The notes under the pieces: model-generated | Databases searched by the model: none | What the model was told of the DNA's origin: nothing | The model's input: the letters and a program-made list of their open reading frames with translations, nothing else | Made by a program: the position numbers and the translations under genes | NCBI RefSeq assembly: GCF_027172205.1 | Contig: NC_070614.1 | Coordinates: forward strand, 40,182,001-40,246,000 | DNA length: 64,000 nucleotides | Direction: 5' to 3' | Source: Podarcis raffonei | Taxonomy: Eukaryota > Chordata > Lepidosauria > Squamata > Lacertidae | Shown here: positions 36,263-47,571 of the stretch, piece by piece | Numbering within the stretch: the stretch's first letter is position 1 | How the letters are laid out: every line of letters begins with the position of its first letter

Positions 36263-38168
36263 GCCATAGGCTGTTTGGGCTTTGGTAGAATCTGGGGAAA
36301 AGTGATAAAAGATGTGGCATTACAGCCAAAAACGAGCCAGGCCGGGACTAGTACCAGGCTGCACCCTTATTTTTCTCCATTCTCACTTCAAAAGCCACAT
36401 CTTGTTCATTGCAATCCCTTGGAAATCTCACTAAATACTGAATGGCCATGATTACCTAAGTGACATATATATTATTTGGTTTATACTCCTTGTATTTTCA
36501 CAAAAGTTCTCCATTGCAGCAATTTTTTAATCTCTGTGATAAGAATAGGACGGAAGAGGTAGGTAAAATTGAAAGTTTATTGTCTGTGAAGTTTGCTTTT
36601 TACTTTTCTGCTTCCTAGTAGTCTAAATGTTTGGTGCTGTCTCTTTCCAACCAGAAGGGAGCAAAGAATCTGGAGTGACAATGACTAGAATCCAAAATCT
36701 CTTTTAAAACCACTTTAATAAGAATGAACTTTTCTTTCCACTGCCAGGCCACAAATTTAGAGATTTTATCATGTTCTTGGAGATGATGCAGGGATCAGTT
36801 TTGCAGAAATGAGTGCAACTAGCCAAATGCTATATCCTAGGTTACTTTTATTTTTTATACATAAAAACAAACAAAAAAACCTACCTACATGCCTGGTTCA
36901 GTTTGGACTGAGGCTCAGGTCTGGAATATGAAGTATTGGAAAAGTGTAGTAGTCCTTACTCTTGCCTTTTATACTCCACAGTCTACAAATTCACAAATTG
37001 AATTGGGTGGCAAAAGCTTTTAGGAAATCAGGAATCCTGCAGTTTTCAATCTAATTTGGGATTGTGTCTCCCAGCTTTTTAAAATGGTTTTATTTTTATA
37101 TTTTTAACACACAAAGATACATGATCTCTTTGGGGTGGTACAGAATTACCCAGAAGACTGAGATGGATCTCTAATGTCCAATCTTCTTGATGAGCTGTTT
37201 CGTATGATTTTTTTTAAAAAACTGGTAGATCAATAAAGGTTCCCAATTGTCCAAAAAACAGAATCCCTGTAGTAGTTTATAGCAAGTGATTTTTACTGTT
37301 AACTGACCTTTGTCAAATGGGAGCCAGTCCTTCAGAGTAGGCAAACTGACTCTTCCCATATTTTGTAATCAGAATATGCACTGTAACACGTAGATTATTT
37401 AGTAAATATTGATGCTTTTATAGTATGTTGCCAAAATATTCCCAATAACATAATTTCTGGTCTCAAAAGTAATACTTGTGAAAAAAGTTACAGCAAGAGG
37501 TTTCCAAATGATAGCTGTCATTGGAAAGTAGTTATCGCATATAGGAATGCTGCGGGGTTTTTTAATAGCCATGCAAACATCCCGAAGCTGCTAATACTAC
37601 AGTCCTAATTCAATGGGACTTACTCCCAAGTAAGTATTGCATCTTAAACTGTACATCCTCTTTAAACTCAGTGGTGTTGATAACAAAAGATAAACATTAT
37701 TTCTGGGTTGAATATCCACTGAGATTTCTAGACCTCCCAACACAGATTTCAACCTAGTCCCAAGTTAGGTCTATTGATTTAACTGACCTTGTTCTATGTG
37801 TGACTAAAATTGGATACCATCCTATGACAATTTATTGTATAGTGAAAATGAATTTATAAACCCTTGGTAAAAACCTTCTGAGGTGTTGTCCTCATAATAC
37901 ATCCTCAGGAGTTCTTCTACATATGTTTCCATTTGTTCCTTCAGAACTGGATGTCATTCATGGAATGTGTGGCTTTTTCCCTTTTATGATGAAAATAAAA
38001 GTTATCTGAAAGAAACATGTCACAGATGAAGGCATTTTAATGAATTGTTTTAAGAACAGAAGCTAGTTCCAGAACACAATCACCAAAGCTTGCATTTGTG
38101 TCTGCAACAAGCAGAGCTACGTACAGCAGTGATAGAGAACTAATGCTTTAGGTCATGCTAGACCTATA

Positions 38169-38515
38169 AAGGTAAAGGGACCCCTGACCATTAGATCCAG
38201 TCGTGGCCGACTGGGGTTGCGACGCTCATCTCGCTTTATTGGCTGAGGGAGCCGGCGTACAGCTTCCGGGTCATGTGGCCAGCATAACTAAGCCGCTTCT
38301 GGCAAACCAGAGCAGCGCACGGAAACGCCGTTTACCTTCCCTCAGGAGTGGTACCTATTTATCTACTTGCACTTTGATGTGCTTTCGAACTGCTAGGTGG
38401 GCAGGAGCAGGGACCGAGCAACAGGAGCTCCCCTGTCGCGGGGATTCGAACCACCGACCTTCTGATCAGCAAGTCCTAGGCTCTGTGGTTTAACCCACAG
38501 CGCCACCCACTTCCC
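38169..38515 (-). mobile_element. Sauria SINE, full length
   Basis: Read on the minus strand it starts GTGGGTGGCGCTGTGGGTTA, with tRNA A- and B-box segments (B box GGTTCGAATCC). It continues through the Sauria core and ends GGTCAGGGGTCCCTTTACC. It is flanked by a perfect 16-bp duplication, TCATGCTAGACCTATA, at 38153-38168 and 38516-38531. Sauria SINEs are restricted to squamates and are mobilised by BovB LINEs, so this element supports the host assignment. The intact duplication indicates a fairly recent insertion. Confidence 0.93.
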
Positions 38516-39401
38516 TCATGCTAGACCTATAGTTTGACTTAAATGTAAGGCAACATTGTATGGTTATCAGTTTAGATTTAACTGGTTTTTTTAAAATAGC
38601 ACACACACACAAACTTACCAAGCTGCACTCCAATCCAGAAGTCCAAAACTTCCATGGGTTCATGGAATATCGGGGGGGGGGGGACGACGGACAGATGGAC
38701 ACATTTTCTCTCCCTTGTCATCGCTTCTGACAGTGGGACCTATGGAAGCAGTTAACAAAAAAATTTTTTTTACAATTTAAAAATGACAAATACAGAGGAA
38801 TCTTGGGCTGCAGGTTAGCTATTCCTGCTACACAGAATAGTGGTTTAAATAAATTAAAAGTTGCCATATATTCACAATAACAAATTGGCTTGATCAAAGA
38901 TGCTAGTACTCAATATAGCTACAATTTTGCTAAAAATCCTGTGTGTTTAGGACTGCAGCATTAACTTGGTTTATCCTCAGAATAAGTGGGAGGGTGTCCT
39001 AGCTAGCCGTTAGTATTTGTTTTTTCCACTGCAGCCAATTAGTCAATGGCAGAGGTAGGACTGGAATATAGGCCTCTCGCATATTAAGTCAAGTAGACAT
39101 TGCATTATATAGTCTGTCTCTGTCCCCATTGTTTTATGTCTGTTGGACAGGCCCAACCCTGAACCATCTATCTAGAATGGAAGTGAAGAAGAGCAAATAT
39201 TTGTAAGTGTCATCCCCTTATTTTATTTAGAAATTAACTATGACTTATAGTTATCAAAGCAATAAATACGGTAATAAAAAACATAATTAAGAACAGGTAA
39301 AAATGAGTTTATAAGCAGGTAGCTGAAGGCTTTAGCATGAACCTAAAATGCTTATTCAAAAGTAACATCCATTAAGTTCAATAGGGTTTACTGCCAACTG
39401 T

Positions 39402-39893
39402 AAAAGTAGAGACGTCACCTTGCCAACAAAGGTCCGTATAGTTAAAGCCATGGTTTTCCCAGTAGTGATGTATGGAAGTGAGAGCTGGACCATAAAGAAG
39501 GCTGATCGCCGAAGAATTGATGCTTTTGAATTATGGTGCTGGAGAAGACTCTTGAGAGTCCCATGGACTGCAAGAAGATCAAACGCATCCATTCTTAATG
39601 AAATCAGCCCTGAGTGCTCACTGGAAGGACAGATCGTGAAGCTGAGGCTCCAGTACTTTGGCCACCTCATGAGAAGAGAAGACTCCCTGGAGAAGACACT
39701 GATGCTGGGAAAGATGGAGGGCACAAGGAGAAGGGGGCGACAGAGGATGAGATGGTTGGATAGTGTTCTCGAAGCCACAAACACGAGTCTGACCAAACTG
39801 CGGGAGGTAGTGGAGGACAGAGGTGCCTGGCGTGCTCTGGTCCATGGGGTCACGAAGAGTCGGACACGACTAAACGACTAAACAACAACAACA
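39402..39893 (+). mobile_element. BovB (RTE) LINE, 5'-truncated 3' end
   Basis: An uninterrupted frame at 39420-39881 encodes the C-terminal end of the BovB polyprotein: KAMVFPVVMYGSESWTIKKA, DAFELWCWRRLLRVPWT, LQYFGHLMRREDSLEKTLML, RRRGRQRMRWLDSV and HGVTKSRTRLND. The 3' end is an ACA-type tail. A 12-bp duplication, ACTGCCAACTGT, flanks it at 39390-39401 and 39894-39905. It is a dead 5'-truncated copy of an element known for horizontal transfer between squamates and ruminants. Confidence 0.92.
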
Positions 39894-40521
39894 ACTGCCA
39901 ACTGTGTGTGTAGGAATATAGCCTCGACCACATGAACATGAAAAGGTCTATACTACATCTAAAATGAAAATACTGGTTTTGAAATAACTTTCATATTTGC
40001 TTTAAATGCCAATGAGTTTTTTCCCCTTCCTTTGCCAAGTTAGCCAGGCCCACTTTTGCATTAACGTCAAAATTTGGAATTTGTTCCCTTTGTAGAAATC
40101 ATGATTTCAAACTCAAAACTCATTGAAGCTCTGGAGTTCCCAATGCAGATTTATCACCTGTAAAATCAGCGCACTAGAAGTTTTGAAATGAGCTCGAAAT
40201 GTTGTCAACTACGTCTTGTCAACCTCGTTTCGCGCGACGGTGCGAGCACCCTCCCATGTAAACAATATTCATTGAAACTTTCCTGACTTTCAAAGTCGCG
40301 TCCGAAGTATCTGCGAGTCCTAGGGGAAGTGCATGTTTTCACGAGCCAAAGCTGCCTCTTCCCATTCATAAGCGCGATGTGCATCTTGTTTTGAGCACCT
40401 TCGAATAGCCGCGCCAGCCCGCCCAGCGAACAATTGGAAGAATTTTTGAGGAAAGACAAATCGAGTCCTCCCTCCCTCCGTCCGAAAGAGAGAGGGAAAC
40501 TCCAACCCCCAGCATCCCCCA

Positions 40522-40544
40522 GGACTCCATTTCCCAGCATGCCC
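40522..40544 (+). promoter_or_regulatory. SRCAP: ZNF143/STAF-like site in the SRCAP promoter
   Basis: ACTCCATTTCCCAGCATGCC closely resembles the ZNF143 consensus (ACTACAATTCCCAGCATGCC). It lies in the CpG island about 240 bp upstream of the TCTCGCGAGA palindrome. Binding is inferred. Confidence 0.6.
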
Positions 40545-40764
40545 TTCACTCGCGATGGCCTTTCCCTCGCCCCGCGGGCTCGCAGTCCCACATCCCGCTC
40601 TATCTGATTGTGAGGGAGAAGAGCGCCGTCTTCCGCAATTCTTCTGGCCCGCGGCCTCTCGCCGGGACGCCGTCCTCCCGCGCGACGCGCCTGTGAGACA
40701 CTTTGGGTTTGAGTTTCTTTTCTCTTTCTCCACGCACGCACACCCTCCTTCGCGTTACCCGAGC

Positions 40765-40774
40765 TCTCGCGAGA
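40765..40774. promoter_or_regulatory. SRCAP: TCTCGCGAGA core-promoter palindrome
   Basis: A perfect TCTCGCGAGA, a palindrome known from a minority of TATA-less vertebrate housekeeping promoters, where it can drive both directions. Transcription probably begins within about 100 bp. Confidence 0.65.
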
Positions 40775-40849
40775 CTTAGCCGCCGAGGCCGGCGGGTGGA
40801 GGGAGCGGTGGGAGGAGGGAGGGGCTGGCCCTGGCGCTTGGTGGTGGCG

Positions 40850-41115
40850 GCCGCCATTTTGCCGCGGCGGGTCGGGTCTGGCTCGGCAGGGCCTGGTTAG
40901 GGATCAGCATCCGGGTGGGAGGGGTGGGCGACGTGCCGAGGAGCACCGGCGAAGGCCGCGCAAAGGGAGAAGTCGCGCGGGAGAGGCTTGGGGGCCGCGG
41001 ATGGCGGCGGATTCTCTCCGGCCGAGGCGGCGGCGCTGGGGCTGAGGCGGCGGCAGGAGGAGGCGGGGCAGGAGGCGCCTCCCCTCCCTCCTCACTCCTC
41101 CCCCCTCCCACCCAG
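40850..41115 (+). other. SRCAP: SRCAP noncoding first exon with YY1-like site
   Basis: GCCGCCATTTTG at 40852-40863 is the inverse of the YY1 motif, commonly found at the start of transcription. The exon ends at 41115 with an excellent donor, CACCCAG|GTAAGATGG. A second YY1-like AAGATGGCGG straddles the start of the intron. The exact 5' end is not determinable. Confidence 0.6.
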
Positions 41116-41998
41116 GTAAGATGGCGGACCGGCCGGGGCTCTACTCCTCTCGCTCACACCCACCTCCCTGGAAGGGTGCAAGTCTCTGCTTCGAGTCGGG
41201 AGGGAAAAGTGAGGAAACAGATAAGAGCGCGCGTGTGTGCCTGGTTGCCGGTGGTCGCGCGTGCGCGCGCGGCCTTTTACCTCCCCCGTCCCTTCCTCTC
41301 TCCCGTCGGTCATTTCCCTCCCCTGCCTATAGAGGGCGCACTAATGGAGTGTGGCGGGGCGGGAAATAAGAGAAAGGAGCCAATGTGGGAGCCGCACGCG
41401 CTTACCCAGCCAACGGCCGCTCTCAATGCTGGCCTATTATTACTTCACCTATCGCCCTCCTCCCCCCCCCCCCGTCACCTCGTTTCCTCGCGCGCCGCGA
41501 AACCGACCAACCAACGGCCGCTTACTCCTCAGCGGATGGGGGAGGGGCGAGCGGGGATTCTCGGGGGACTAGGGAGGGAGGGCGAGGGAGGGAGGGAGGG
41601 TTTTGGGGGAAACCGGGGCGGGGTCAAGGGGTCAAAGGGAAAAGGTGGGAGGGAAAGGGTGACAAAGGGGTTAAAGGGTGGGGGAAATCGAACTTGTGCT
41701 GAAAAAGAAAGAAACTAGGCGTCAGAGGGGGAATCGCTTGCGATTAGGGTGCAATGAATGAATAAATACAGGATTGCGGATACAAGGATTGATTTTTAGC
41801 GGGGCGCAAGGGTTCTGAGAAAGGGTGGCAAGTTCAAAGTGTATTAGGGTATCATCTGGGACTTGAGCAGTTGCACTGCTCTAGGGTTTGAGTGGCTAGT
41901 GATAATACTTGAAAAGTTGGGAGGGGGTTGCAGTTACTTAGCACCATCAAAGTTTTGCAAGAAACCAGACCAGAAATAAGTGAAAGGTTAATGTGGTC
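41116..41998 (+). other. SRCAP: SRCAP intron 1, 5' part, and leader of the giant exon
   Basis: The CpG-rich tail of the promoter island gives way to purine-rich sequence. Possible acceptors for the giant exon are TTGATTTTTAG at about 41801 and GCACTGCTCTAG at about 41885; neither is strong. A short upstream ATG at 41991 opens a 22-codon frame overlapping the giant ORF start. Confidence 0.4.
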
Positions 41999-44900
41999 AT
42001 GGAGCCTGAGGAGGGGCAGGCTAAAGCTCAGGATGATAGGAAGGGAAAGGAGGCTGTAGTGAATGAAGAGACCACAGTAGAAGGACCTCCCAATGAGGCA
42101 GAGAGAAAGATAACTGGATTGCTTCCAGAGACAGGTGTGGGACAGGGAGAGGCTAAAGACTCAGAGGCAGAAGAGGAGGCTGAAAAAGAACATGAAGCAC
42201 CAACTACTGGAGAGTTGATGGAACCAGACCAGGATACATTTGGACCCTTAGCAGAACTGGATAGGGGGGTGGCTGAGGATGCACTGAAAAGAGAAGTGGC
42301 ATTAGGAATGTCTGGGGAAGAGGCTGAGGAAATTATTGAACCAGATCTGAGAAAAGCAGAAGAGTTGGAGACAGTGATTCTTGATGAACTTCAGCTTAAG
42401 AGTAATAGAGAGAAAGAAGAAGTTGAAGAGTCAAGAGAACCAAATCAGGAGGAAACCAGTGTTTTTGGGAGCCCAGATGAGAGGGAAGCTGAGGGGAAGA
42501 CTGGAAAAGGAATGGATCAGCAGGAGACTCAGGAATTTATTCATGAGGAAGAAACACTGCTTGGAGAGGGTGAAATGGTTCTAGAAATGGGGGGAAATTG
42601 GACTGAGTTGGCAGGGCCGGACCACGGGAAAGAAGAGGATTTGGTAGAAGAGGACCGTGTAGATTCTGGAGAGAGGGTTGAAAAGGGAGATGAACAGGAA
42701 AAGTTGATGGAACTGGAAGAGAGGGAAGCTGAGGCAACTGTCAGGGAAGATGAGGCAGTGGGGGAGGCTGAAAAGATGCCAGAGTCGGTGGAGGTGGGAG
42801 AGAGTGACAAAGAAGGCGAATCAACAGATAATCATGGAGAAATGGAGTTGTCAGGACTGGGTCAAGGGGAGATCCTAGAGGTCACTGGAAAGGAAGAGGA
42901 TGTGGCACCTGCAATTGACTATGAGGAAACTGAGAAGGTGCCAGATGTAAATGAGAGAGAGCTAGAGGAAGTGACTGCAGAGGAAGATGCAATATTAGCA
43001 AGGGGTGAGGAGGAGTTGGTAGGACTAGGTCAGGGGGAAATTGAGGTGTTGACTGGAGAGGAGGAACCAGTTTTGGGTAAGAGGGAGGCGGAGATGACAG
43101 TTGGACCAGGTGAGGAGGGACTTGGTGAGGAAATTGAAAGGGAAGACAGGGTATCTGGAGTAGATCAGAGAGAGGCTGAAAGCATGATTGTGGAAGGAGA
43201 TTTGGCATCATCAGAGGGTTGGGGGGAAGTTGAAGACTTGGTGAAGTCAAGCAGGGGAGAAGCAGAGGAGGTGGCACCATCAATGGATCAAGTTAAAGCT
43301 GAAGTCCTACAAGAAGATCTGAGGGGGTCAGAGTTGGTGATTGCTGAGGGAGAGGCAGGTGCAGCTGAGGAGAAGGCTGAGCATTTGGTGGTGGCAAGTC
43401 AGGGAGAAGTTGAGGGTAAGACTGAAAAAGAAAGTATGGCATCAACACTGGATCAGGGATCACCAAGAATAGATGAAAAGCAGGCAGAAGAGGTGGCTGC
43501 AGAGAAAGATGTGGAATCAGTAGAAGATCAAAAGCAAGTTGAGGATTTGGCTGGGATAAGTCAGGATGAGATTGGCAGTATGGTAGCCACAGTGGAGGAA
43601 GGGGAAGATAAGAGGGAGGCAGAGGTGGCAACTTCAAAGAGAGATGTAGCATTTATTGAGGGGGAGGGTTTAGTAGTGACAAGTCAGGTAGAGACTGAGG
43701 AGGTGACTGTCAAGGAGGATATGATACACGTGGCTCTTGATGTGGCTGAGCAAGTGATAGGAGCAGCTCAGAGGGAAACAGAAAAGATGAGTGCAGTGGG
43801 TCAGGAAGAAGGAAGGGAGGAGGCGGTGGGAGCACCAGTGAGAGTAGCTGGAGCACAAGAAGAAACTGGAGGCCTGGAGGAAGAACTTGTGCAAAGTCAG
43901 GAGATGGGGCCTGGAGAAGAGGTGAAACTAGGAACTAGTCAGGAGAAAGTTGGAGAGCTAGCAGAACCAGAACAAAGGGAGACAAAAGAGCAAGTAGGAC
44001 TTGATCAGGGAGAAGCCAAGCAGTTGGGTTCAACTGAGAGGGTTACTAGGGAGGAATCTCGAGAAATAAGAGAGGCATTATTCAGGGATCAGAGTGATAC
44101 TAAGGTGCTGGTGGAACCATTTCAGGGACCAGTAGTGGAGGTTACAAGTGTAGGTGAGATTGCGTTGACTGAGCAGCATCAAGGTACTATGGGAAGAAAG
44201 GTACCCTCTCAGGAGAAGACACTAGTTTGGAGCCCAGAATTAGAAGAACAGTTGGGAGGACCAACTCAGGAGATGGCAGGCGTGCCTTCCAGGGAGGGGA
44301 TATTGAGTCAAAGGGCGAAACCAAGTGAAGAAGATACCAGAGTCACCTGGTTGGCATCTGATACGAACCTGGCCCAAGGTCAAGTGGAACCAAGCCTGAA
44401 GGTGGCTGAATTGAATAAATCAGGTTCCTCAGTGCTGTCATCACATTTGTCACAGCGCACTGCCATAGGAAGTCAAGAGGAACGTCGCAAGTTGAAGGGG
44501 AAAATAATTTCAGGGTTGGCAGGATTACGGCAAGGGCCAATACTGGTACCACATCAAGGGGCAACACGCTCATGTGGATTCCGTCGTGGAGTGCTGGACC
44601 ACAGGGCTCCAGGGTTGATTGTTACCAGTTTAACAGCAATGGCTCAGCAAAGGGGAATGATTAAGGAGGCTCGTACGCAACTGGGAAAGGGTGAATTAGA
44701 TCAGAGGGAGACACGATCAGCTGAATTGAGGTCTCGTGCAATTAGGGTTAAAGTAGGTGAGCCGGTGGTTATGATGGGGTATAGAATTGGACGGGAAGGG
44801 ATGTCATGTTTCTCTGAGGCAGATAACAGGATAGAGAGCTTTCAGCAGGTTCCTGTGATGGAGGAGGCAGGAAAGGAATCTGATCAGACCCCAGCAGAAC

Positions 44901-45690
44901 CACCGAGGCAGGAACAGATAGTTAAGGAGTTGGAGATACTGGCCAAGGATGTTGATGACAGAGCAAGGCAACATCCAGAAGGAATGTACTTGCCATGGCT
45001 TGGTAGGCCACTGACACAAGATTATTCGACAATACGACCAGGTTCTGGTTGGACTGCAGGCCTTGGGTCCGGGCATGGACTTGCTTTAGGGCCATTGCGG
45101 GCTGGAATAAAAGAACGAATAAACATGATGGTGACAGGTCAGGGAGCAGTAAAGTCAGCAGGACCAAGTCCTGAGCCACCAGTGTCTGGGATGGGAAGAA
45201 GGGTGTATGGGCTTACAAGCCAATCAGCCAACGTACACTGGCTGAAGGACGTGTTGGGATCTAAGCAGACAGTGTCTCGACTCTCTGTAACAGTTCGTGG
45301 CTCAAAAGCAGACAGTCCTGACTCTATGGCAGAGAGACGAAGTCCAGGCCTGTTAACAGGAAAGCAAGAGTTGAAAGATTGGCGGGATGGGGTAATGGGA
45401 ATTGCAATTAAAAGGTACAATGCCATGAGGCGGGCAATGTGGGGCGAAGGCCCAGCTGGTTTGCATGTGAAGGGAGTGAAGGTGGCTGAAAGTCCCATTG
45501 ATACTATTCCATTGGGTTCTGTTAAGACTAGTTCCATTCTGGGTCAGGTTGAACAGAGGGCGCTCAGGCTGGCACAGCATGTGGAGGGTGAGGCTGTGTC
45601 AGGATTGGAAGTAGAAGGTCAGGGGCTGGCTGAGAGGCTGAAGCAGGATATGGAGCCAGCAGGGTCAGGCCAGGGAGGTAGAATTACAAG
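41999..45690 (+). CDS. Giant novel exon: predicted 1,231-codon SRCAP N-terminal extension
   Basis: An uninterrupted frame starts at ATG 41999 (GGTCATGG, good context; in-frame TGA at 41981) and reaches TAA at 45692-45694. The TAA lies across a strong donor, ATTACAAG|GTAACT, after 45690. Spliced there, AG joins G of 46430 as Arg and the frame continues into the exons before the SRCAP start. Residues 1 to about 820 are acidic, with degenerate units around (D/G/S)Q(G/R)E(A/I/V)E such as GQGEIEVLTGEEE, DQREAESM, SQGEVEGK and SQVETEEV. From about 830 the sequence changes to basic and non-repetitive (KLKGKIISGLAGLRQ, VHWLKDVLGSKQ, ELKDWRDGVMGIAIKRY). I recognise no family. Alternatives are an independent intronless gene using the TAA, or a chance-preserved frame; 1,231 stop-free codons make chance very unlikely. 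Confidence 0.75.
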
Positions 45691-46429
45691 GTAACTGGGT
45701 TAAGTGTGGAGTGAGAGGGAAGGAACAAAAGGTTTGGGAGATAGTGGGTTATTTATGAGCTAGGGACAAAATTGAGCTATAGAAGCAGAGAGTTAATAGG
45801 ACGCTATAGCAATAGAGTTGAGTTGCAAAATCTCAGCTTGCAGGATGAATGGGTTGTAGATCTCTCTCAAAAGAATGAAGCCAAGAAGGGAAGTAAACTT
45901 CCCTGGGATAATGATATGAGGGTGACGTGCAGAATATTGACGCTTCTGAAGCAAAGGTGGGTACATAGGAAGCAAAATAAAAATAATTTATTATTTATAC
46001 TCCACTCATCTAGCCGGGTCGTCCCCAGATACTGAGAAGATTTTGGGCTCTGGATACCTAGGCATGGGAGTGAGTGAAAAGGACACTGCTAGACAACTCA
46101 GAATCCGTAAAGTGGATGGGAAAGTGAGATAATTCTAGTGGTTCACCAAACCGCACCCCAAACAGGTTCCTGCCTCTTTTCATAGGCTTGAATTTGGTAG
46201 CTGGTGCGTACAGTAAAACTCTCCACCGCAACCCGTGGGCCGGCTATTCCCATGCTGTCTGCGTAACAATAAAAGAGAGACAGGGTTTGATCTACCCTTT
46301 AGCAGAGTCGTTCAGGGTCCCAAGAGCAAGTTTGAATGATCCTTACCTAAAGGAATAGGTTGCTGTGCATCTACCACACGCGTGCACACACAAAATGTTC
46401 TCTGGACTAACGGTTCCATCTTTTTTCAG
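45691..46429 (+). other. Intron between giant exon and 46430, with LINE scrap
   Basis: Contains a 55-bp inverse-strand LINE tail (45978-46032, TTATTTATACTCCACTCATC) and an AATAAA at about 45975. That signal could terminate a transcript that reads past the donor and uses the TAA at 45692. Otherwise nothing is seen. Confidence 0.5.
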
Positions 46430-46503
46430 GTGTAGTATTCCCCAGGAAAGCGAAACCCTGGAAGTTCAGCCTGACAAGCAAGAGGAGTTCGCAGCTCACG
46501 CAG
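46430..46503 (+). CDS. SRCAP: SRCAP upstream exon, open in the extension frame
   Basis: A 74-nt exon bounded by TTTTTTCAG and GCAG|GTACAG. In the frame set by the giant exon it reads CSIPQESETLEVQPDKQEEFAAHA with no stop. In the conventional SRCAP transcript it would be 5' UTR. Its length (phase 2 in, phase 1 out) exactly links the two neighbouring frames. Confidence 0.65.
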
Positions 46504-47571
46504 GTACAGGTGAAACTGAATACCATTGGGGAATTGGCAACAGGGTTTTAAGCAGGAACATCAAGCAAATCTAAATCTTTGGCTGTTTTTCTGAGCTCAG
46601 TGTTGGGATTTATTTTCTTTTCAAAATGCTTTTTCTGTCACCAACATCTATATTGATGGGCCAGAATTTATTATGTACTGGAATCTGGCTTGGCCACAAC
46701 TAAACTTAATTTGCTCGTTGAGATATGATGGAGGGATATAAAAAGCAGCTCAAAGGAATGAAATAAAATTTACAGTATCTGTTCATAGCTCCCCTGGAAA
46801 TTTTTGGGAAGTCTAGGCATTTAGTACTAAACAGGAGAATATGTATCCAGTGGAGGAAGATAGGGGAATCCTCTACTTGTAGGCAGGGTTTACAGCTTTT
46901 GTGTCTAAATATTAAAGTTTTAAATGCAAACTTTGAGAGAAAACATTTTTTCACATTACCCAAACATTTATTTTGTAACAGAAAATGTTTGCTTGTGTGT
47001 ACAAACTTAGCAACGGAGATTTTCTAATGCTGTTGTGTTTTTGATAGCTACTGTGTTGGATATGTTAATTTTCTACTTGGTTCTGCCACCAGATCTCTTG
47101 TATATCGTAATTGGGAGAGGCTAACCCCCAGTTTGGGGGGGCCTGATCCGGCTCCCAAGCAAATTTTTCTGGGGCTCCCCTGATTTTGGCAACAGCAACA
47201 AAAAAGGAAAAAAGAACCCCTCCTCCCTTCACTGTAATCATTAATCAAATCATATTTATACTCACAGCTTCTTTTTTGAAAAAAACCTAGTGAGAAATGA
47301 GATTTGATCAGCTGGGAACTGTTTGGTTTACATTTATGATCTTTAATAGCTGCTTTTCAGGTGCATTATTTTCCTTCTTTAATTTTTAGTGCTTTACTTT
47401 GTGTTAAAGGAAAGTAAAATTGTAGGCAGAGGGCATGCTAATGTCATTTTGACGTTTAATTTCACTTCCTCTGAAAATCTTCCTTTAGCTTGTTCTTGAG
47501 TGGGTGTCTTTCAGTTCTTTTCAGTCTGGCTCTGATCACAATGCGACTGATTCCTCTTCATGAATCTCTAG
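46504..47571 (+). other. SRCAP: Intron between SRCAP upstream exons
   Basis: A+T-rich sequence of 1,068 bp with no recognised repeat or RNA. It ends with a branch-point-like GACTGAT at about 47545 and the acceptor ATCTCTAG at 47571. Confidence 0.5.

Larger units (their letters stand above)
34880..40500. other. FBRS-SRCAP intergenic region
   Basis: No gene recognised. It holds a small TIR element (36131-36262), a Sauria SINE (38153-38531 with its duplications) and a BovB end (39390-39905). Elsewhere it is A+T-rich unique-looking DNA in which I see nothing further. Confidence 0.6.

Noticed and set aside
40205-40741. 178-codon antisense frame upstream of SRCAP
   Set aside because: CpG-island sequence with no recognisable domain. 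Divergent transcription is possible, but coding is not supported.
40915-41718. 267-codon + strand frame in the SRCAP first exon and intron
   Set aside because: Crosses the strong donor at 41116, starts in G+C-rich leader and has low-complexity Gly/Arg composition.
41999-45694. Giant frame as a retrogene or transposon protein
   Set aside because: No poly-A tail, target-site duplication or transposase/reverse-transcriptase motif was seen, and the exact frame-keeping splice link to SRCAP exons is not expected of an inserted copy.
47525-47571. Earlier acceptor for the SRCAP start exon (after TTCTTTTCAG at 47524)
   Set aside because: Joining 46503 to 47525 gives an immediate in-frame TGA in the extension frame. 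It remains possible as a leader variant of the conventional transcript, but 47572 explains the data better.
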